NCBI RefSeq assembly: GCF_026262505.1
Contig: NC_067206.1
Span: forward strand, 21,140,172-21,204,171
DNA from: Trichomonas vaginalis G3
Taxonomy: Eukaryota; Parabasalia; Trichomonadida; Trichomonadidae
Length of the DNA: 64,000 nucleotides
Direction: 5' to 3'
Made by a program: the position numbers and the translations under genes. Under the pieces are notes generated by a model, which saw only the letters and a program-made list of their open reading frames with translations, was not told where the DNA came from and made no database searches. Shown piece by piece: positions 46,659 to 59,847 of this stretch (the stretch's first letter is position 1; each line of letters starts with the position of its first letter).

Positions 46659-47561
46659 ATCAAGCACTGATAGTTATTGTAACAAATATTTCGAATTATT
46701 TAGATTATTATCCTCCAAATACAAAAATTCTCAGCAAAGGGATGAAATTGAGTCAATTTAATGGAGCAAAACGAAGTGAGGTGAAATTCACCACTTTGAC
46801 ACCTCGTATTTTTCAGATATATCGATTAATATTGAGTTTTATTGGGATGGAAAACATACTGAAAAACCTGCAATATCAACACCTTTTTATATAATATTGA
46901 ATAAATAAAAATTTGTTTTTATTTTCCAAAAAGATATATGATACATTTTTATTATACAGGTTAAAAACTGTCTAGCTTTTGCTTTTAGTGCTCGACCAGA
47001 GGCATACATTGAAAATACAATCCTCTCCATGGTTTTTGTGTAGGATCTGATCTTCTCAAAACGATGATATTGACTATTATTATATGAATTGAATGTATTT
47101 ATGAATATTTCGAAATTTTAATATAAATAATTTATTAAAAATAAAAATTGAACGTAAGTACAAAAAATATAATTTGAAAGCAAATTAAAAATTAACGATA
47201 CGATAATTTGGAACTTTTACCTTTTGCCAATAAATATAAAAATAAAATTTTGGGAATTGGAACTTAAGAGTAGAGAGACCTTTGTTGATATGTATGAGGC
47301 TATGTATTTATGTGTAGATCTGAGTAAGCTTGGTTATCATATAGCGGTTTCTGATGAAATTGAGAACCTCGGAGACCCAAGACCTTTGTTGATATGTATG
47401 AGGCTATGTATTTGTGCGTAGTCATTAAACCCATTCTTGCAAATTAGAATATTATTTTATTTGTTATATTGAGCTTTCTTCCTGATAATTTGCATATCTT
47501 CAAAATCATTAAAGTAAGTAAAATCAGTTGTTTTTTCGGTGATTAATCTTAATTCTTCGCA

Positions 47562-48127
47562 TTATATTTCTTTTTTTTGAAAAATCTTACTGTTTGGGGA
47601 AATTCTCTTTGCGAAATCTGTTGGCCTGAGGATTATCTGGTTGAATAAAAATATGTTCAATTCCCCTTTCGCATAATAATTAATGAAATTGTGTTTTATT
47701 TTCGAGAGTGTGCAAAACGTTCCCACTTCTTGAGAGGTACGTTTTGCAAATTTTTTTCTTTCATACATAGAAGATTTTTGGAAGATGATTGATCTCTACA
47801 TGATATTATATCATATTTCTACATTGAGTCCTTAACAATATTAAATTGCAGGGTTTTCAAATCAAAAAACTAACTTTCGCTCTTTCAGGTCAAATCAGCA
47901 AGGCTCTTCTATATAGGTGTTGGATATATTATCAAACTGAAATGAAACTTTCCAGAGATGTCCATAAAATTATTTTGCAAAACATCCCTCTCAAAAAGTG
48001 GGAACGTTTTTGCAATTTTTCTTTATTTTTTGTACCATTATCGGTCCATAGAGCGAAATGGGGACCAGGTATTGTGCTTAATGCACGTTTGAGTACATTT
48101 GTTGTATACTCTGCAGTTTTCTGAGAA
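47562..48127 (-). pseudogene. Second rve-integrase relic with insertion, forward unit 3
   Basis: Broken as elsewhere. Insertion at 47710-48015. Confidence 0.58.
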
Positions 48128-48663
48128 AAAGATTATGAGTGATCTCGTTTTTTCTTAAAGTCATTTTTTTCTTATCAAAAAAAATTAAAATTACGTAAAA
48201 CTATGACAAAATTACGTAATTCACAATTTTAATGCTGAAAAATAGGAATATAAGCTTATAATACTACAGGTAGATTGAGCATCGATGCGCGCTAATGCCA
48301 ACATGATTAATTTGAGTCGGTTTTATATATTATTGGAAATTAATCACAAATTGTCCATGAATATAAGTTATATTCTTCGATATTATGAGTTAATGAAGGC
48401 TACAATATTTGTAATCATGATTGGCTAGTTAAAATCTATTAGAATAAAAGAAATTGTAATTTAATAATATTGAATTGACATTTTAAATAATTTGAGGTCT
48501 AATCCATTATGAGTATGGTTATTACAGGTCACTTATTATTATTCTTTGATATACAAAGAGTTAAAACGATTTGGTAATGAGATATTGTAGAAAATAAAAA
48601 TAACTGTAATCTATTGAAACTGATAAAAAAAATTAAATCCATTTATTTTTTATTCATATGTTA

Positions 48664-49013
48664 TTATTGATGAGAATTAGATTCATTTAAAATTGAATAC
48701 ATATTTTTGAGAGAGTCAAAAATTTCAGGATCGATTTCATCTTCGCATTCATCATCAAATATATTCTAAGCTCGGAATTTTCAAATGCATTCAAAATATT
48801 GGCAAAGTTTTCTTTACAAGAAGAGTTAAATAAAATTTCTTGTAAACAATTAATAATAAATTTTGGGTTAAATTCAACAAAATCCGAAAGAATTTCAAAC
48901 ACCTTTTCAAATTTGTCATTAAATATCGAAAGGGATATTGAATCTTTTATGATAATAGCGATGAGGATATTTATCAAAATTTCCTTATTTTTGAAGAGTG
49001 CGGGATAAATTTG
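48664..49013 (-). pseudogene. orf103, forward unit 3, altered C-terminus
   Basis: A 2-base insertion near 48754 shifts the frame, so the last 30 or so residues differ and the frame stops early at 48687. This is the only clean copy of orf103 that is not intact. Confidence 0.5.
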
Positions 49014-49120
49014 TCAAGTGTCACTTTTCAATAACCTTAAATTACGCTGTTCTAATTTTTTAAAAAATAACCTTAAATTATATTTGAAGAAATTATGTCT
49101 ATGATATATGTTTTATTCTA

Positions 49121-49394
49121 GAATCTTGGAGTTTTCATGCACTACACAAGAGCTCCAAGGTTCCAAGAGTGAATGCTCAATAGCAATTATAGAGATGTAC
49201 CTTTTCAAAATGACTTTTACTGATTAAATTTAATCAATAGAAGACATTTTGAAAAGGTACCTCTACAATTAGATATACAAGAGATTCAAAGCTTCATTTC
49301 AGATAGATTTGAAACTTTGAAACTCTTGGTAGATTTTGAGTGAATGCTGACAATCATCTTTGAGAAGGTTTTCTTAAAGAAAACCTTCTCAAAG
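49121..49394. repeat. Four-hairpin cluster, forward unit 3
   Basis: Same as 31552-31825. Confidence 0.92.
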
Positions 49395-49400
49395 AGGTTT

Positions 49401-50184
49401 CTCAGGAGCCCTGAGGCTCCCTTTCGTAATGATTGGGAGCCTTGGGGCTCCTGAGACGAAGAATGGCTTCGCCGAATCTTTGATCAGCAGAGGCCAAATG
49501 AAAAGGCCTCTACTGATGGATTCTCAGGAGCCCTGAGGCTCCCTTTCGTAATGATTGGGAGCCTTGGGGCTCCTGAGACGAAGAATGGCTTCGCCGAATC
49601 TTTGATCAGCAGAGGCCAAATGAAAAGGCCTCTACTGATGGATTCTCAGGAGCCCTGAGGCTCCCTTTCGTAATGATTGGGAGCCTTGGGGCTCCTGAGA
49701 CGAAGAATGGCTTCGCCGAATCTTTGATCAGCAGAGGCCAAATGAAAAGGCCTCTGCTGATGGATTCTCAGGAGCCCTGAGGCTCCCTTTCGTAATGATT
49801 GGGAGCCTTGGGGCTCCTGAGACGAAGAATGGCTTCGCCGAATCTTTGATCAGCAGAGGCCAAATGAAAAGGCCTCTACTGATGGATTCTCAGGAGCCCT
49901 GAGGCTCCCTTTCGTAATGATTGGGAGCCTTGGGGCTCCTGAGACGAAGAATGGCTTCGCCGAATCTTTGATCAGCAGAGGCCAAATGAAAAGGCCTCTG
50001 CTGATGGATTCTCAGGAGCCCTGAGGCTCCCTTTCGTAATGATTGGGAGCCTTGGGGCTCCTGAGACGAAGAATGGCTTCGCCGAATCTTTGATCAGCAG
50101 AGGCCAAATGAAAAGGCCTCTGCTGATGGATTCTCAGGAGCCCTGAGGCTCCCTTTCGTAATGATTGGGAGCCTTGGGCTCCTG
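49401..50184 (+). repeat. 122-bp minisatellite, 6.4 copies
   Basis: The longest array. The A/G site reads A, A, G, A, G, G, which looks like AAG joined to AGG. Confidence 0.95.
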
Positions 50185-50367
50185 CAGCAGAGTATCGCTC
50201 CGCTCCATTAATTTTTTTTAAAAAAAAGTGCCGTGTGGCAAATTTGTCCTGTTCCCTCTCCTAACACATAACTCCACAACTACCCAAGTACTATATTGCC
50301 ACTCCTTCCCGCATTGCATTTGAGAAACATTAAAAGTGGCGACAAGTGCACTTGCCATGGCATATTG

Positions 50368-50483
50368 TTGCGCGTATATACTACTTCTAATGAAAGAAGC
50401 AGTATATACGCGCAATTCGAGTGAGATTGCAGCAGAAAGTCGAGAAGAGAGCCCTTTCTTAAGGTTAGGACTCCCTTCTCGAC
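50368..50483. repeat. Two adjacent hairpins, forward unit 4
   Basis: Same as 32434-32549. Confidence 0.9.
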
Positions 50484-50505
50484 TTTATTATACAATGAAA
50501 TATAA

Positions 50506-50817
50506 ATCATAGTATATTTTTGTCACTTTTCACATCGTATTACCCCGATAGAAACAAAACAAAACGACTTTCTTGATATATCAATAAATGGCACGGATAA
50601 TTTATTGGATGCATTGGAAAAATATTTTAATACATATCCTATTGAGCAAAATCGATTTCAAAAAGATGAAATATTAGAATGGCCCAAGTATTTAATCATA
50701 CAATTAAACTTTCGTAAGACGAAATGGTGGAAGTGAAGTGATGTTGAAACCTTGATATTTCCTCGAAATTTCTACAAAACATATATTAGACATAAAGCAT
50801 ATATCTTATTTTATTAA
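50506..50817 (+). pseudogene. USP-like fragment, forward unit 4
   Basis: Same as 32572-32883, including the in-frame TGA. Confidence 0.53.
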
Positions 50818-50945
50818 GAATGTTGAATAATAATATTATTAAATATTAAGCTTTAAAAAAGCTAATTAAATTCAAAAATGAATATATATTATTATTGGAT
50901 AAATATTAATCAGAACAAATGATTTTTTTATTAATGCTATGTAAT

Positions 50946-53352
50946 AAACAGAAATTCATCAAAAGTGACAGCTCTCAATTTTTGACATTTGTAAATTCTA
51001 AATTGAATGAGAAAAATGAAATAACACTAAGCATAATACAATATTCTAGATTTAATTATAATTAGGAAAAAGTTAGTTTTGAGAGTACTTTTCATAGGCA
51101 TATAGAATGAAATCTTCTGAAAAATAATATCACATAAACTCATATTATTTTCTAATATATAACTATTTTATATAAAAATCAAATTCAATGATCTTAAAAG
51201 CGAAGGATAAACCTCAAAATTTACGAATATAATGAGTGGGAATATAATGCTTATCTATCATAAAACCATATGAAATATCAATTTTTGCTTTACGCCTAAT
51301 TTTTGACGACAATTAGCAAAAAATGTTAAATGTTAACACTCAGTCCATTTGAATATGAAAAATAAAATTGACTTTGATTAAATGTTTTTATTTATCATGC
51401 AATTCTTCTTGCGACCAAAGATTTGAATAAAAGTTCAAAAAATAAGATAGCTTAAAAATAATATACGGTAGTGTTTACTAATAGATGAATAGTATATAAA
51501 TTCTATTAAAATGGATTTGATCCAAAAAAATATATAAAATTTGATCATAAATAAAATCGTTTTAAATTACTTCTTCATTTAAATTATAACAATTATTTTT
51601 GATTTTTATTTATCATCCACATTCAAATTTGAATCTTATCACAAAAGAAGGACCACTTTTATGACTACTGCCAAATCTATAAACAGAGAATGGCTATTTG
51701 AAGCTAAAAGAAGAATAGAAGAAGGTGAATATTACAAAAGTGTGGGAAAGGAAGTTGAATTGGAAAATGGTAAAATTAAATTGAATGTTGCCGAAAATAC
51801 AATAAGAAGAGCATTTCAACTTCAAGAAATCGAATTACCAAAAGTTAGTCGCGGCAGAAAACCAAATCCACCAACATTTGAACAAAAACAATTAATTAAT
51901 TCTTGTGTTTCACAATATAAAGGAGGAATTTCAAAAACTTATTTATTGATTAAAAGGTTTCAAAATATTGTTCAAAATCCCGATTGTGAGAAAGAAAAAG
52001 AAGAAATTGCAAAAGAATTTGAAAATATAGAAGATTTGACAAAAGATCAAATTTTTGACAATTTACAAAAAATAAAGCCTCATCAAGTGGAAAAATTTAT
52101 GATGGAATCAGGTTTATCTTCAAAAAGAGATTACAAACCAGCAGATCCACCTACCAAATATCGTGCCATATCAAAGAATTTGATATGGCACTGCGATATT
52201 CATTACCTTCACGGTAATGTTTCTTTTCCATTCTTTGCCATATTGAATGATATGACACGTAAAGTTCTCAAAACTAAATTATTGAAAAACAAGTCTTCCA
52301 ACTCAACAGCGAATATTTTAAGAAAACTTTTAGAGGAGTTTATCCCTTACTGCATCTGGACCGATAACGGCGGTGAAAACCGCGGTGAATTCGGCCAGGT
52401 TATGCAGGAAAACGGAATAGTTTGGAAGCACACCTTGCCGTATATGCCAAGACAGAACGGCAAGGTGGAGCGCCTGTGGCCAAGCTTAGAAAAGTTTTTG
52501 CCAGACGAGTTGGATGATATTCAACAAATCAAGGACTCAGTTCAGCAGTTCATTGAAAAATACAACAATACACCACATTTATCTCTCGATATTAATCCAA
52601 AAACGAATAGTAATTACACTCCTAACGAATTATTCGAAGTTTCAAAATTTTGGTACGAGCCAGAAATGCAAAAATGGGAGTTATATATCAAAGAGGAATG
52701 GGTTTTAGCAAAATTTGAATAATTACATCATTTTAAATGACTTCTAAACAATTTTATTTATGATCAAATTTTATATATCTTTTTGGATCAAATCCATTTT
52801 AATAGAATTTATATACTATTCATCTATTAGTAAACACTACCGTATATTATTTTTAAGCTATCTTATTTTTTGAAATTTTATTCAAATCTTTGGTCGCAAG
52901 AAGAATTGCATGATAAATAAAAACATTTAATCAAAGTCAATTTTATTTTTCATATTCAAATGGACTGAGTGTTAACATTTAACATTTTTTGCTAATTGTC
53001 GTCAAAAATTAGGCGTAAAGCAAAAATTGATATTTCATATGGTTTTATGATAGATAAGCATTATATTCCCACTCATTATATTCGTAAATTTTGAGGTTTA
53101 TCCTTCGCTTTTAAGATCATTGAATTTGATTTTTATATAAAATAGTTATATATTAGAAAATAATATGAGTTTATGTGATATTATTTTTCAGAAGATTTTG
53201 TGTTCTTCTTCAAAATTTTATTTTTTATTAAAAAGAATCTTTACGAAATATACATTTACTTTAATTAATATTTAAAAACGTGCTCTATCAAAAGTTCCAA
53301 AAATTCAATATTATAGCTTTTCTGAGGTGTCACTTTTGATGAATTTCTGTTT
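50946..53352 (+). mobile_element. rve-integrase element, forward unit 4, looks whole
   Basis: 2407 bp. Inverted repeats at 51110-51562 and 52746-53198. Confidence 0.82.
51661..52722 (+). CDS. rve-type integrase, 353 aa, looks whole
   Basis: Translation identical to 33727-34788, with the same GC-rich core and embedded hairpins. Confidence 0.88.
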   Translation: MTTAKSINREWLFEAKRRIEEGEYYKSVGKEVELENGKIKLNVAENTIRRAFQLQEIELPKVSRGRKPNPPTFEQKQLINSCVSQYKGGISKTYLLIKRFQNIVQNPDCEKEKEEIAKEFENIEDLTKDQIFDNLQKIKPHQVEKFMMESGLSSKRDYKPADPPTKYRAISKNLIWHCDIHYLHGNVSFPFFAILNDMTRKVLKTKLLKNKSSNSTANILRKLLEEFIPYCIWTDNGGENRGEFGQVMQENGIVWKHTLPYMPRQNGKVERLWPSLEKFLPDELDDIQQIKDSVQQFIEKYNNTPHLSLDINPKTNSNYTPNELFEVSKFWYEPEMQKWELYIKEEWVLAKFE

Positions 53353-54467
53353 TCAACACTAGACAAAAACAATTATATTAGATGCACATGATTAACATCT
53401 CTTGGTCTGATGATGTTTTTCAATTAAAAGATTATTATATACAGTTGAATTTACAAAATTCTTAATTCATAATTGCATGGCACAAGAGAGGTATGATCTG
53501 CTTATATGTTAATGATAGATATACCATATTATTTCCATTACTATAAATAACTTAAAGAAATATATCTTCTAAGTGTATTTTTTGTTCAATTTTGTTTGAA
53601 AAAAAAATTAAAACGCATTTCTTATCTTGTTTAGCTTTGATAAGTTGGATTAAATAATATTACTAAATACAAATCATGATAACAATTATATATCCATGCT
53701 AAATGCCTGAAGATCTGGTGAAAATATTGAGATATGCCTCACTTCCATCATTTCGTCTTACCACATAAAAATATGTGATTTTTAAAACAAGTTAGCTGAT
53801 ATGCTTTTAACAAAACCGAATCAAAAGTATTCAAAAAAATCTGAAATTGTAAAATATCTTAATCAAAAATAAAGGGTTGATCTTCATTTTCGGGATTTCA
53901 AAAAAATTTGGAATTTCACCTCCCAAACACACAGATTGTCCAGTTCATTGGCATAGAGAATATCCGATTTCCAGTGTTTTACTCTGAATCTTATTAGTTA
54001 AATACCGAATTTCGAACATAAATTCATCAAAATCGAATAAAGAGACTACCAAAAACGACACAAATATAATCAAGTCACAATCATTTAACAGGAACTCCTT
54101 AAATGAAGATTTTTACAATTTTAATCTCTATATTTTAGAAAAAATATGCTCAGTCACAAACACAATTACTATGTTATGGAACAAGGCATTGACACTCGAA
54201 TCTCTGGCCAATTCGAGGAACATCCAAAATTTCAATAATCTTATCCCACAGAATCCATAGCCCAAAAACTTTAATTTGCATAGTACATTTGAAGACGAAT
54301 AATATTAGTCCAATTTTTTTTAACTTTGAAATTTTCAAAGATACAAAATTTATTACATTTAGAATTAATGCATTAATATATGCATTTGTTCCGTACCGAA
54401 AATGAACTTTACAAAAAGTGACATGAAAAGTCTTAATTACATTAAAGCCAAATGTAAACTTCATTGA
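53353..54467. other. 1.1-kb spacer, forward unit 4
   Basis: Same as the other units. Nothing recognised. Confidence 0.5.
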
Positions 54468-55806
54468 GAAAAAGCAGTTTTGTCTCGTATTCAACGTAAA
54501 ATCTTCAAAAGAAGACTAAACAAAAAGTGCTACACTGATAACAAAGATGAATTTCACATGGAACGCGATGATTCAATAACTGCAGAGTTGCGACATACAA
54601 TTGCGGAAAATGTATGGACAACCACATGTAATGGTGGAGAACCATCGTATCTTTCAGAGGTCGAATTACTTGATTTTTATGGTGAAATCAATCAAAGAGC
54701 AAAAGGTCTTGCATGTGAAAAGGTAATCGAAGCTTATCAGATTGCCTACGAATTACTGGAGTATAGATACAGCAGAGCTTTATATCTAGCTGGCCTTGTT
54801 CATCCAGACGAATTTCCAACAAGAGGAAAAAGAATTGTTTACTTCGCTAGAAGTATATCTCCCCTCAAGATCATGGTTAAACAGAGTTTGCTCTGATCTC
54901 AACATTGAGATCAAAAGCTCAAAAGAAAATGAGGAAAAACGAGCAAAGTACTGTAACACAGCAACAGTTGCTAACTTCTTACATTAATTTCAGTATACGG
55001 CAGGAATTGATCCATGGAATAAGTGGAGTATTTATGAAACATCTCTGCTTCATCAAAGCGTTACAAAGTTATCTGCACTGAAAGCAACCCTCCTTTAACC
55101 AAAGAAGAGCATGAATTTGTGCTTGTTACTAGTATCTTCCCATATAATTCTGAAGGATACCGGATGAAACCATTTATTATTGTTCCAGGAATATAAAATT
55201 GTTCACAGGAACTCCGCTCCGTGAGAGCATTCCTTACAGGACAATCTTATGGATGGATGACAAAGAAGATATGGGATATCTTTAATTTAACTTTTATTAT
55301 CGAAATCCAGAGATATCGCTCAAGTCTTGATGCTATCACAGCAGCTCAGCATAATATCGTATTCGGTGATAATCATATCAGCCGAGTAAGTTATTTTACT
55401 TGCAAACTTTTGAGTCTCTTCAGAATTGAACTCTTGACATTTCCAGCTTACTGCACAGTAGTTCTCCAGTTATTTGATGTAGGATGTGCAGCATCTTTGA
55501 GATCAAAGAATAACAGGTTAAAATATGTTCCGCTTTACACATATGAGCAAGATAATTTATCAAATACCCCAAAACCAAGGTTAAAAATTGTAAGAATTTT
55601 AATTGATGCTTGTGATTAAGTCAATGCATCAGTATGGTATTCATCCGTGGAACCCAGATAAAGCCTTATCCAACGAATTAACAAACAAAACATCAAACGC
55701 AATACCAAATCCCACATATATATTTAATTCTTCTTGCAAAAAATTAACATCTGACGCCGAATTACTTAAAATTGCGCAATTTGAAGCAATCAAATTCAAA
55801 CATTAA
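54468..55806 (+). pseudogene. DDE transposase relic, forward unit 4
   Basis: Same blocks and same breaks as forward unit 1. Confidence 0.78.
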
Positions 55807-56709
55807 ATCAAGCACTGATAGTTATTGTAACAAATATTTCGAATTATTTAGATTATTATCCTCCAAATACAAAAATTCTCAGCAAAGGGATGAAATTGAG
55901 TCAATTTAATGGAGCAAAACGAAGTGAGGTGAAATTCACCACTTTGACACCTCGTATTTTTCAGATATATCGATTAATATTGAGTTTTATTGGGATGGAA
56001 AACATACTGAAAAACCTGCAATATCAACACCTTTTTATATAATATTGAATAAATAAAAATTTGTTTTTATTTTCCAAAAAGATATATGATACATTTTTAT
56101 TATACAGGTTAAAAACTGTCTAGCTTTTGCTTTTAGTGCTCGACCAGAGGCATACATTGAAAATACAATCCTCTCCATGGTTTTTGTGTAGGATCTGATC
56201 TTCTCAAAACGATGATATTGACTATTATTATATGAATTGAATGTATTTATGAATATTTCGAAATTTTAATATAAATAATTTATTAAAAATAAAAATTGAA
56301 CGTAAGTACAAAAAATATAATTTGAAAGCAAATTAAAAATTAACGATACGATAATTTGGAACTTTTACCTTTTGCCAATAAATATAAAAATAAAATTTTG
56401 GGAATTGGAACTTAAGAGTAGAGAGACCTTTGTTGATATGTATGAGGCTATGTATTTATGTGTAGATCTGAGTAAGCTTGGTTATCATATAGCGGTTTCT
56501 GATGAAATTGAGAACCTCGGAGACCCAAGACCTTTGTTGATATGTATGAGGCTATGTATTTGTGCGTAGTCATTAAACCCATTCTTGCAAATTAGAATAT
56601 TATTTTATTTGTTATATTGAGCTTTCTTCCTGATAATTTGCATATCTTCAAAATCATTAAAGTAAGTAAAATCAGTTGTTTTTTCGGTGATTAATCTTAA
56701 TTCTTCGCA

Positions 56710-57275
56710 TTATATTTCTTTTTTTTGAAAAATCTTACTGTTTGGGGAAATTCTCTTTGCGAAATCTGTTGGCCTGAGGATTATCTGGTTGAATAAAAAT
56801 ATGTTCAATTCCCCTTTCGCATAATAATTAATGAAATTGTGTTTTATTTTCGAGAGTGTGCAAAACGTTCCCACTTCTTGAGAGGTACGTTTTGCAAATT
56901 TTTTTCTTTCATACATAGAAGATTTTTGGAAGATGATTGATCTCTACATGATATTATATCATATTTCTACATTGAGTCCTTAACAATATTAAATTGCAGG
57001 GTTTTCAAATCAAAAAACTAACTTTCGCTCTTTCAGGTCAAATCAGCAAGGCTCTTCTATATAGGTGTTGGATATATTATCAAACTGAAATGAAACTTTC
57101 CAGAGATGTCCATAAAATTATTTTGCAAAACATCCCTCTCAAAAAGTGGGAACGTTTTTGCAATTTTTCTTTATTTTTTGTACCATTATCGGTCCATAGA
57201 GCGAAATGGGGACCAGGTATTGTGCTTAATGCACGTTTGAGTACATTTGTTGTATACTCTGCAGTTTTCTGAGAA
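56710..57275 (-). pseudogene. Second rve-integrase relic with insertion, forward unit 4
   Basis: Broken as elsewhere. Insertion at 56858-57163. Confidence 0.58.
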
Positions 57276-57811
57276 AAAGATTATGAGTGATCTCGTTTTT
57301 TCTTAAAGTCATTTTTTTCTTATCAAAAAAAATTAAAATTACGTAAAACTATGACAAAATTACGTAATTCACAATTTTAATGCTGAAAAATAGGAATATA
57401 AGCTTATAATACTACAGGTAGATTGAGCATCGATGCGCGCTAATGCCAACATGATTAATTTGAGTCGGTTTTATATATTATTGGAAATTAATCACAAATT
57501 GTCCATGAATATAAGTTATATTCTTCGATATTATGAGTTAATGAAGGCTACAATATTTGTAATCATGATTGGCTAGTTAAAATCTATTAGAATAAAAGAA
57601 ATTGTAATTTAATAATATTGAATTGACATTTTAAATAATTTGAGGTCTAATCCATTATGAGTATGGTTATTACAGGTCACTTATTATTATTCTTTGATAT
57701 ACAAAGAGTTAAAACGATTTGGTAATGAGATATTGTAGAAAATAAAAATAACTGTAATCTATTGAAACTGATAAAAAAAATTAAATCCATTTATTTTTTA
57801 TTCATATGTTA

Positions 57812-58159
57812 TTATTGATGAGAATTAGATTCATTTAAAATTGAATACATATTTTTGAGAGAGTCAAAAATTTCAGGATCGATTTCATCTTCGCATTCAT
57901 CCAAATATATTCTAAGCTCGGAATTTTCAAATGCATTCAAAATATTGGCAAAGTTTTCTTTACAAGAAGAGTTAAATAAAATTTCTTGTAAACAATTAAT
58001 AATAAATTTTGGGTTAAATTCAACAAAATCCGAAAGAATTTCAAACACCTTTTCAAATTTGTCATTAAATATCGAAAGGGATATTGAATCTTTTATGATA
58101 ATAGCGATGAGGATATTTATCAAAATTTCCTTATTTTTGAAGAGTGCGGGATAAATTTG
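57812..58159 (-). CDS. orf103, forward unit 4
   Basis: Identical to forward unit 1. Confidence 0.45.
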   Translation of the reverse strand, partial: QIYPALFKNKEILINILIAIIIKDSISLSIFNDKFEKVFEILSDFVEFNPKFIINCLQEILFNSSCKENFANILNAFENSELRIYLDECEDEIDPEIFDSLKNMYSILNESNSHQ

Positions 58160-58266
58160 TCAAGTGTCACTTTTCAATAACCTTAAATTACGCTGTTCTA
58201 ATTTTTTAAAAAATAACCTTAAATTATATTTGAAGAAATTATGTCTATGATATATGTTTTATTCTA

Positions 58267-58540
58267 GAATCTTGGAGTTTTCATGCACTACACAAGAGCT
58301 CCAAGGTTCCAAGAGTGAATGCTCAATAGCAATTATAGAGATGTACCTTTTCAAAATGACTTTTACTGATTAAATTTAATCAATAGAAGACATTTTGAAA
58401 AGGTACCTCTACAATTAGATATACAAGAGATTCAAAGCTTCATTTCAGATAGATTTGAAACTTTGAAACTCTTGGTAGATTTTGAGTGAATGCTGACAAT
58501 CATCTTTGAGAAGGTTTTCTTAAAGAAAACCTTCTCAAAG
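58267..58540. repeat. Four-hairpin cluster, forward unit 4
   Basis: Same as 31552-31825. Confidence 0.92.
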
Positions 58541-58546
58541 AGGTTT

Positions 58547-59088
58547 CTCAGGAGCCCTGAGGCTCCCTTTCGTAATGATTGGGAGCCTTGGGGCTCCTGA
58601 GACGAAGAATGGCTTCGCCGAATCTTTGATCAGCAGAGGCCAAATGAAAAGGCCTCTACTGATGGATTCTCAGGAGCCCTGAGGCTCCCTTTCGTAATGA
58701 TTGGGAGCCTTGGGGCTCCTGAGACGAAGAATGGCTTCGCCGAATCTTTGATCAGCAGAGGCCAAATGAAAAGGCCTCTACTGATGGATTCTCAGGAGCC
58801 CTGAGGCTCCCTTTCGTAATGATTGGGAGCCTTGGGGCTCCTGAGACGAAGAATGGCTTCGCCGAATCTTTGATCAGCAGAGGCCAAATGAAAAGGCCTC
58901 TGCTGATGGATTCTCAGGAGCCCTGAGGCTCCCTTTCGTAATGATTGGGAGCCTTGGGGCTCCTGAGACGAAGAATGGCTTCGCCGAATCTTTGATCAGC
59001 AGAGGCCAAATGAAAAGGCCTCTGCTGATGGATTCTCAGGAGCCCTGAGGCTCCCTTTCGTAATGATTGGGAGCCTTGGGGCTCCTGC
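58547..59088 (+). repeat. 122-bp minisatellite, 4.4 copies
   Basis: A/G site order A, A, G, G. Confidence 0.95.
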
Positions 59089-59269
59089 AGCAGAGTATCG
59101 CTCCGCTCCATTAATTTTTTTAAAAAAAAGTGCCGTGTGGCAAATTTGTCCTGTTCCCTCTCCTAACACATAACTCCACAACTACCCAAGTACTATATTG
59201 CCACTCCTTCCCGCATTGCATTTGAGAAACATTAAAAGTGGCGACAAGTGCACTTGCCATGGCATATTG

Positions 59270-59385
59270 TTGCGCGTATATACTACTTCTAATGAAAGAA
59301 GCAGTATATACGCGCAATTCGAGTGAGATTGCAGCAGAAAGTCGAGAAGAGAGCCCTTTCTTAAGGTTAGGACTCCCTTCTCGAC
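59270..59385. repeat. Two adjacent hairpins, forward unit 5
   Basis: Same as 32434-32549. Confidence 0.9.
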
Positions 59386-59407
59386 TTTATTATACAATGA
59401 AATATAA

Positions 59408-59719
59408 ATCATAGTATATTTTTGTCACTTTTCACATCGTATTACCCCGATAGAAACAAAACAAAACGACTTTCTTGATATATCAATAAATGGCACGGAT
59501 AATTTATTGGATGCATTGGAAAAATATTTTAATACATATCCTATTGAGCAAAATCGATTTCAAAAAGATGAAATATTAGAATGGCCCAAGTATTTAATCA
59601 TACAATTAAACTTTCGTAAGACGAAATGGTGGAAGTGAAGTGATGTTGAAACCTTGATATTTCCTCGAAATTTCTACAAAACATATATTAGACATAAAGC
59701 ATATATCTTATTTTATTAA
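59408..59719 (+). pseudogene. USP-like fragment, forward unit 5
   Basis: Same as 32572-32883, including the in-frame TGA. Confidence 0.53.
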
Positions 59720-59847
59720 GAATGTTGAATAATAATATTATTAAATATTAAGCTTTAAAAAAGCTAATTAAATTCAAAAATGAATATATATTATTATTGG
59801 ATAAATATTAATCAGAACAAATGATTTTTTTATTAATGCTATGTAAT

